From: Streptomyces sp. NBC_01232
GTDB taxonomy: Bacteria > Actinomycetota > Actinomycetes > Streptomycetales > Streptomycetaceae
Assembly: GCF_035989885.1 (NCBI RefSeq)
Contig: NZ_CP108518.1
Span: forward strand, 310,001 to 374,000
Length of the DNA: 64,000 nucleotides
Direction of reading: 5' to 3'
The notes below the pieces were generated by a model that was given only the letters and a program-made list of their open reading frames with translations, did no database searches and was not told the origin of the DNA. Shown piece by piece: positions 61,510 through 64,000 of the stretch (positions are counted from its first letter, which is position 1; each line of letters opens with the position of its first letter). A program made the translations under genes and the position numbers.

Positions 61510-61665
61510 CTACCAATAGTGGCGTCGGCCGCCGACCGCATGCCCGACGGAGCCGAGGATCCACAGCACCGCGCCCACCACGAGAAGGATTATCCCGATG
61601 GTCCACAGGATGGAGATCCCGGTCAGAAATCCGACGAGCAGAAGAATAAGACCGACAACAATCAT
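61510..61665 (-). CDS. DUF6131-family small membrane protein
   Basis: The 51-aa protein has two membrane segments (VVGLILLLVGFLTGISILWT, GIILLVVGAVLWILGSVGHA) and a basic C-terminus RRHYW. Members are small hydrophobic proteins of actinobacteria, probably stress-induced. GAGGGC precedes ATG 61665. An excellent SigB-type promoter (61733-61756) lies 68 nt upstream. The CsbD gene follows after 73 nt and may be co-transcribed. Confidence 0.85.
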   Translation of the reverse strand: MIVVGLILLLVGFLTGISILWTIGIILLVVGAVLWILGSVGHAVGGRRHYW

Positions 61666-61732
61666 GATGCCCTCGTTCCCACTTCGGAATTCGGCGGACC
61701 AGGTGGATCCGCCGTGGCGTCTCAGGTGGCGT

Positions 61733-61756
61733 GTACCCTCGAAATTCGCCTTAATC
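61733..61756 (-). promoter_or_regulatory. SigB-type promoter, GATT-N14-GGGTAC
   Basis: On the minus strand GATT (61756-61753), exactly 14 bp, then GGGTAC (61738-61733) fits the Streptomyces SigB consensus GNNT-N14-16-GGGTAY at every defined position. It precedes the DUF6131 gene. Confidence 0.6.
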
Positions 61757-61835
61757 AGCGGCGCGCCCCATGATTTTCAACGGAATTCTCAACGGCGGGG
61801 CAGGCGTGGGCCGGGCAGCGGGGGATCCTGCGCCG

Positions 61836-62219
61836 TCACGCGCGATGGCTGCCGACCGGGCCTTCGCCGGGCAGCCCGCCGGTGCCGTAGTAGGTACCGA
61901 GCTCCTGCCGGTAGCCGGGGTCCTGCAGGTGCTTGTCCCGGTGGAACTCGGGGGCGTTCTTGATCTGGTCCTTCGTGGCGTTCACGTGGACCTTCTCCTC
62001 CTCCAGGTCGATCCGGGAGACGGTGCCCGCCGGGAGGAGGACCTCCTTGCCGAAGATCCACACACCGATGTCGACGACCAGGTAGGCGTCGCCCACGTCG
62101 TAGGAGTGCTTGTCGACCTTTCCGATGGTTCCGTCGGTGGCCTCGACCTTGTATCCGGTGAGGTCGGCCCAGGCCAGGTGACCCGATGCCGGCCGGTAGC
62201 TCCAGACATGCTCAGACAC
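61836..62219 (-). CDS. PRC-barrel domain protein (paralogue B)
   Basis: The 127-aa protein has DLTGYKVEATDGTIGKVDKH, YLVVDIGVWIFGKEVLLPAG and KNAPEFHRDKHLQDPGYRQE, so it is the paralogue of the protein at 11650-12009. It differs by a longer tail ending GEGPVGSHRA. GTG 62219 follows GGAGGAGCTGTTTCGC, whose GGAGCTGTTTC is identical in the other copy's leader. Predicted cytoplasmic, possible protein- or RNA-binding. Confidence 0.85.
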   Translation of the reverse strand: MSEHVWSYRPASGHLAWADLTGYKVEATDGTIGKVDKHSYDVGDAYLVVDIGVWIFGKEVLLPAGTVSRIDLEEEKVHVNATKDQIKNAPEFHRDKHLQDPGYRQELGTYYGTGGLPGEGPVGSHRA

Positions 62220-62517
62220 GCGAAACAGCTCCTCCGGTCGGGGTTGGTCCGCTTCCGTATGTGTTGACGCGGCTGCCCGGCCCCTCGCCGGCCAAACACG
62301 CGCCCGTGCGTCCGCTCTCAAGCCTGCGGCAGGGAGGTTCGCAACGCACTGCGCCCCTGCTCCCAGGCCTCGGGAGGTGCGCCGCGAGGCGGTCCTCCAG
62401 CAGGACGGTCGCGGCGCAGCCGAAGGCGACGTCCGCCTCGAGGCGCGGCTCGTCGGCGAGGAGGCCCGCGACGACTTCATGGCGCACGATCTGCTCGTGG
62501 ACGGCGTCGGCCTCCAC
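62212..62517 (-). CDS. possible BON-like small protein, doubtful
   Basis: A GTG at 62517, 8 nt after the stop of the upstream gene, opens a 101-residue frame whose first ~50 residues (VHEQIVRHEVVAGLLADEPR, LEADVAFGCAATVLLEDRLA) resemble a BON domain. The rest is low quality and runs into the leader of the PRC-barrel gene. It may be a real short gene with a wrong-looking tail, or spurious. Confidence 0.35.
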   Translation of the reverse strand: MEADAVHEQIVRHEVVAGLLADEPRLEADVAFGCAATVLLEDRLAAHLPRPGSRGAVRCEPPCRRLESGRTGACLAGEGPGSRVNTYGSGPTPTGGAVSRV

Positions 62518-62524
62518 GTGTTCT

Positions 62525-62953
62525 TCAGAGTTCCGCGCGCGAGGCGGCCTGGGCTCCCCGTACGGCGACGTTGGCCGCGTCCTCCATCAGGGCCGCGTCT
62601 GCGCGGCCGCCGCCGCCCAGCGTCCACCCACACAGCGCCGACCAGGCCAGGGCGGCCGCGGCGGCCTTGGCGCGCTCGGTGCGGCGGGCCAGGAAGGTGC
62701 CGAAGAGCAGCGCGTCACCCGCGTCGACCGCGACCCGGCACAGAACGGCCGTATGCAGCGCAGCGCCCCCGGGGGCCGCCACCATCGCGGCGCCGATGAC
62801 CGCGTCCCGTACGCCCAGGGCCCGGATCAGCAGGGCGGAGGAGCCGTGGTCCGGCAGGCCGCAGGGCCGTGCCAGCACACGGGGCCGGCAGGCGACCGCC
62901 ACTCCGTAACCGAGCGTGGCCGCCCCCATGACCCGTGCTGCCGCCGTGCGCAT
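62525..62953 (-). CDS. DUF4267-like membrane protein
   Basis: The 142-aa protein has four hydrophobic segments (RVMGAATLGYGVAVACRP, GVRDAVIGAAMVAAPGGAAL, AVDAGDALLFGTFLAR, AAALAWSALCGWTLGGG) and RALGVRDAVIG, reminiscent of DUF4267. Function unknown. GAAGGGAG lies 8 nt before ATG 62953, so the nearer GTG 62962 is not the start. Confidence 0.72.
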   Translation of the reverse strand: MRTAAARVMGAATLGYGVAVACRPRVLARPCGLPDHGSSALLIRALGVRDAVIGAAMVAAPGGAALHTAVLCRVAVDAGDALLFGTFLARRTERAKAAAAALAWSALCGWTLGGGGRADAALMEDAANVAVRGAQAASRAEL

Positions 62954-63139
62954 GGCGATCACTCCCTTCTCCGGGCCGCGCCCCGCCGAACGGGGGACCG
63001 CGGATCCACGACGCGCCTACCCCCGCCGACGGGGCCGAATCCAGCCGGTCGCCGGGCACAGCCTCGCGGCCCGGCGCCGCCCCCAGGTCTACGGTGGAGG
63101 GGTCCGGTCCCCCCAGAACGGCAGATGAGGCTGACAGCT

Positions 63140-63958
63140 GTGTCGACTTCGAGCCACGAGATCTTCGGTGCCCCGTGCTGGGTGAGCCTGCTGGCCCGGA
63201 ACCTCGAATCCACACGGCGGTTCTACGCCGGCGTACTCGGCTGGGACTTCCGCGCCACCCACCTCGAAGCCGGCCTCACGGTCGCGTTCCGCGACGGCGC
63301 CCCCGTGGCGGGCATCGGCTCACTCGGCGGGAGTCCCGGCGCGCCGGTGGTGTGGACGCCGTACTTCGCCGTCGAGGACGCCGACGTGACCGCCGCCCGG
63401 GTCGTCGAACGCGGCGCCACCATGGCGGTCGGTCCGCTGGCCTTCGGCACCGGCCGCATCGCCCTGGCGGCGGATCCCGCCGGGGCCGTCTTCGGGTTCT
63501 GGCAGGGGGAGGTCGTGCCCGACTGGTCGGTCGGCCGGGGCAGCGCGCCGGCGTGGCTGGAGCTGCGGACCCGGGACGCCTTCGCGGCGGCCATCTTCTA
63601 CGGGGAGGTCCTCGAGTGGGCCGGATCGCGTCCCGGCTGCTGCGCGGTCTCCTACGAGCACGCCCACGTCGTCCTGCGTCACGGACACGACACCGTGGCC
63701 CGCATCAGCGGTGGCGCGCTCGAGGAGGCGCCGGATCCCGAGGTGCGCCCCCGGTGGCACGTCCACTTCCGCGTGCCGGACCTGGAGGCGGTGGCCGACG
63801 CCGCGACCCGGCTGGGCGGCAGGGTCGCCTCTCCCGTGCAGACGTCCCGGATGAACCGCTGGGTCGTCCTCGCCGATCCGGAGGGGGCGCTCTTCACCGT
63901 CGTGGCTCCGCAGGACGGGGTTCCGGTACGACTCGCGCAGCCAGGTACGCGCGGTTGA
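63140..63958 (+). CDS. two-domain VOC-superfamily protein
   Basis: The 272-aa protein has two glyoxalase-fold units. The first reads GAPCWVSLLARNLESTRRFY with GWDFRATHLEAG and FGFWQGEVVP; the second WLELRTRDAFAAAIFYGEVL and VHFRVPDLEAVADAATRLGG ending with DPEGALFTVVAP. Such twin-unit proteins in Streptomyces include hydroxylases and lyases; no metal-ligand set is decisive. GAGG lies 9 nt before GTG 63140. The stop at 63958 is close to the window end. Confidence 0.86.
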   Translation: MSTSSHEIFGAPCWVSLLARNLESTRRFYAGVLGWDFRATHLEAGLTVAFRDGAPVAGIGSLGGSPGAPVVWTPYFAVEDADVTAARVVERGATMAVGPLAFGTGRIALAADPAGAVFGFWQGEVVPDWSVGRGSAPAWLELRTRDAFAAAIFYGEVLEWAGSRPGCCAVSYEHAHVVLRHGHDTVARISGGALEEAPDPEVRPRWHVHFRVPDLEAVADAATRLGGRVASPVQTSRMNRWVVLADPEGALFTVVAPQDGVPVRLAQPGTRG

Positions 63959-64000
63959 CGGCTGACGGCGTCTTCGAGGCAGGCGTGGGTGGGCAGGGTG

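Overview
The window is high-GC actinobacterial DNA and almost certainly Streptomyces. Coding frames show strong G/C third-position bias, starts are often GTG or TTG, many promoters place a -10 box about 6-8 nt from the start codon, and the gene families are typical of the genus: SigB/F/G-type sigma factors with HATPase/STAS/PP2C partners, MEDS, MpaB, DUF1206, DUF4230 and PRC-barrel proteins. No rRNA, tRNA or CRISPR array was recognised.

Positions 1-5 kb are a scrapyard. They hold the first ~30 codons of a DNA ligase gene, a WD40 protein that looks like the C-terminal part of a STAND NTPase, a second WD40 tail, and remnants of two different transposases. Positions 5-22 kb are metabolic and regulatory housekeeping: PEBP, AraC, a DUF7003-like protein, a TPR protein, FUSC, MpaB, a methyltransferase, an ArsR regulator, an EamA exporter, a ketopantoate-reductase-like enzyme, a class A flavin monooxygenase and a P450 lacking the usual I-helix acid. 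Positions 22-33 kb carry a lipoprotein M15 peptidase coupled to a PP2C phosphatase, a stand-alone hemC, AraC and DUF805 genes, a TetR-SDR operon under a 26-bp AT-rich palindrome, and a decayed hydrolase. Positions 33-38 kb hold a rifampicin monooxygenase (rox) with an upstream rifamycin-associated element, a propeller-like protein and a secreted subtilase.

Positions 38.7-40.1 kb hold the most unusual locus. Two overlapping genes encode (i) a 154-aa helical protein ending in a V-Q-x-G-x-G-N-x-Q-V-N motif and (ii) a protein that starts with the same motif, crosses the membrane once and displays a ricin-type beta-trefoil outside. This is the layout expected of an amyloid-templated (RHIM/BASS-like) receptor-effector pair. 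A MITE-like palindromic element, also present at 28.2 kb, supplies the last stop codon.

Positions 43-54.5 kb are a partner-switching stress-signalling block: an ANTAR-GAF-PAS-PP2C phosphatase, a six-HAMP hybrid histidine kinase, three HATPase proteins, two STAS proteins, a MEDS sensor and the sigma factor itself. Positions 54.5-64 kb are a neighbourhood of small membrane, CsbD, PRC-barrel, DUF6131, SRPBCC, DUF1206 and VanZ proteins. Two of these genes, and one at 10.7 kb, have sequences resembling the Streptomyces SigB promoter (GNNT-N14-16-GGGTAY), so the block may control its own neighbourhood. Clear gene decay is seen in yihY (frameshift), a glycolipid-binding protein (deletion plus frameshift) and the hydrolase fragment.
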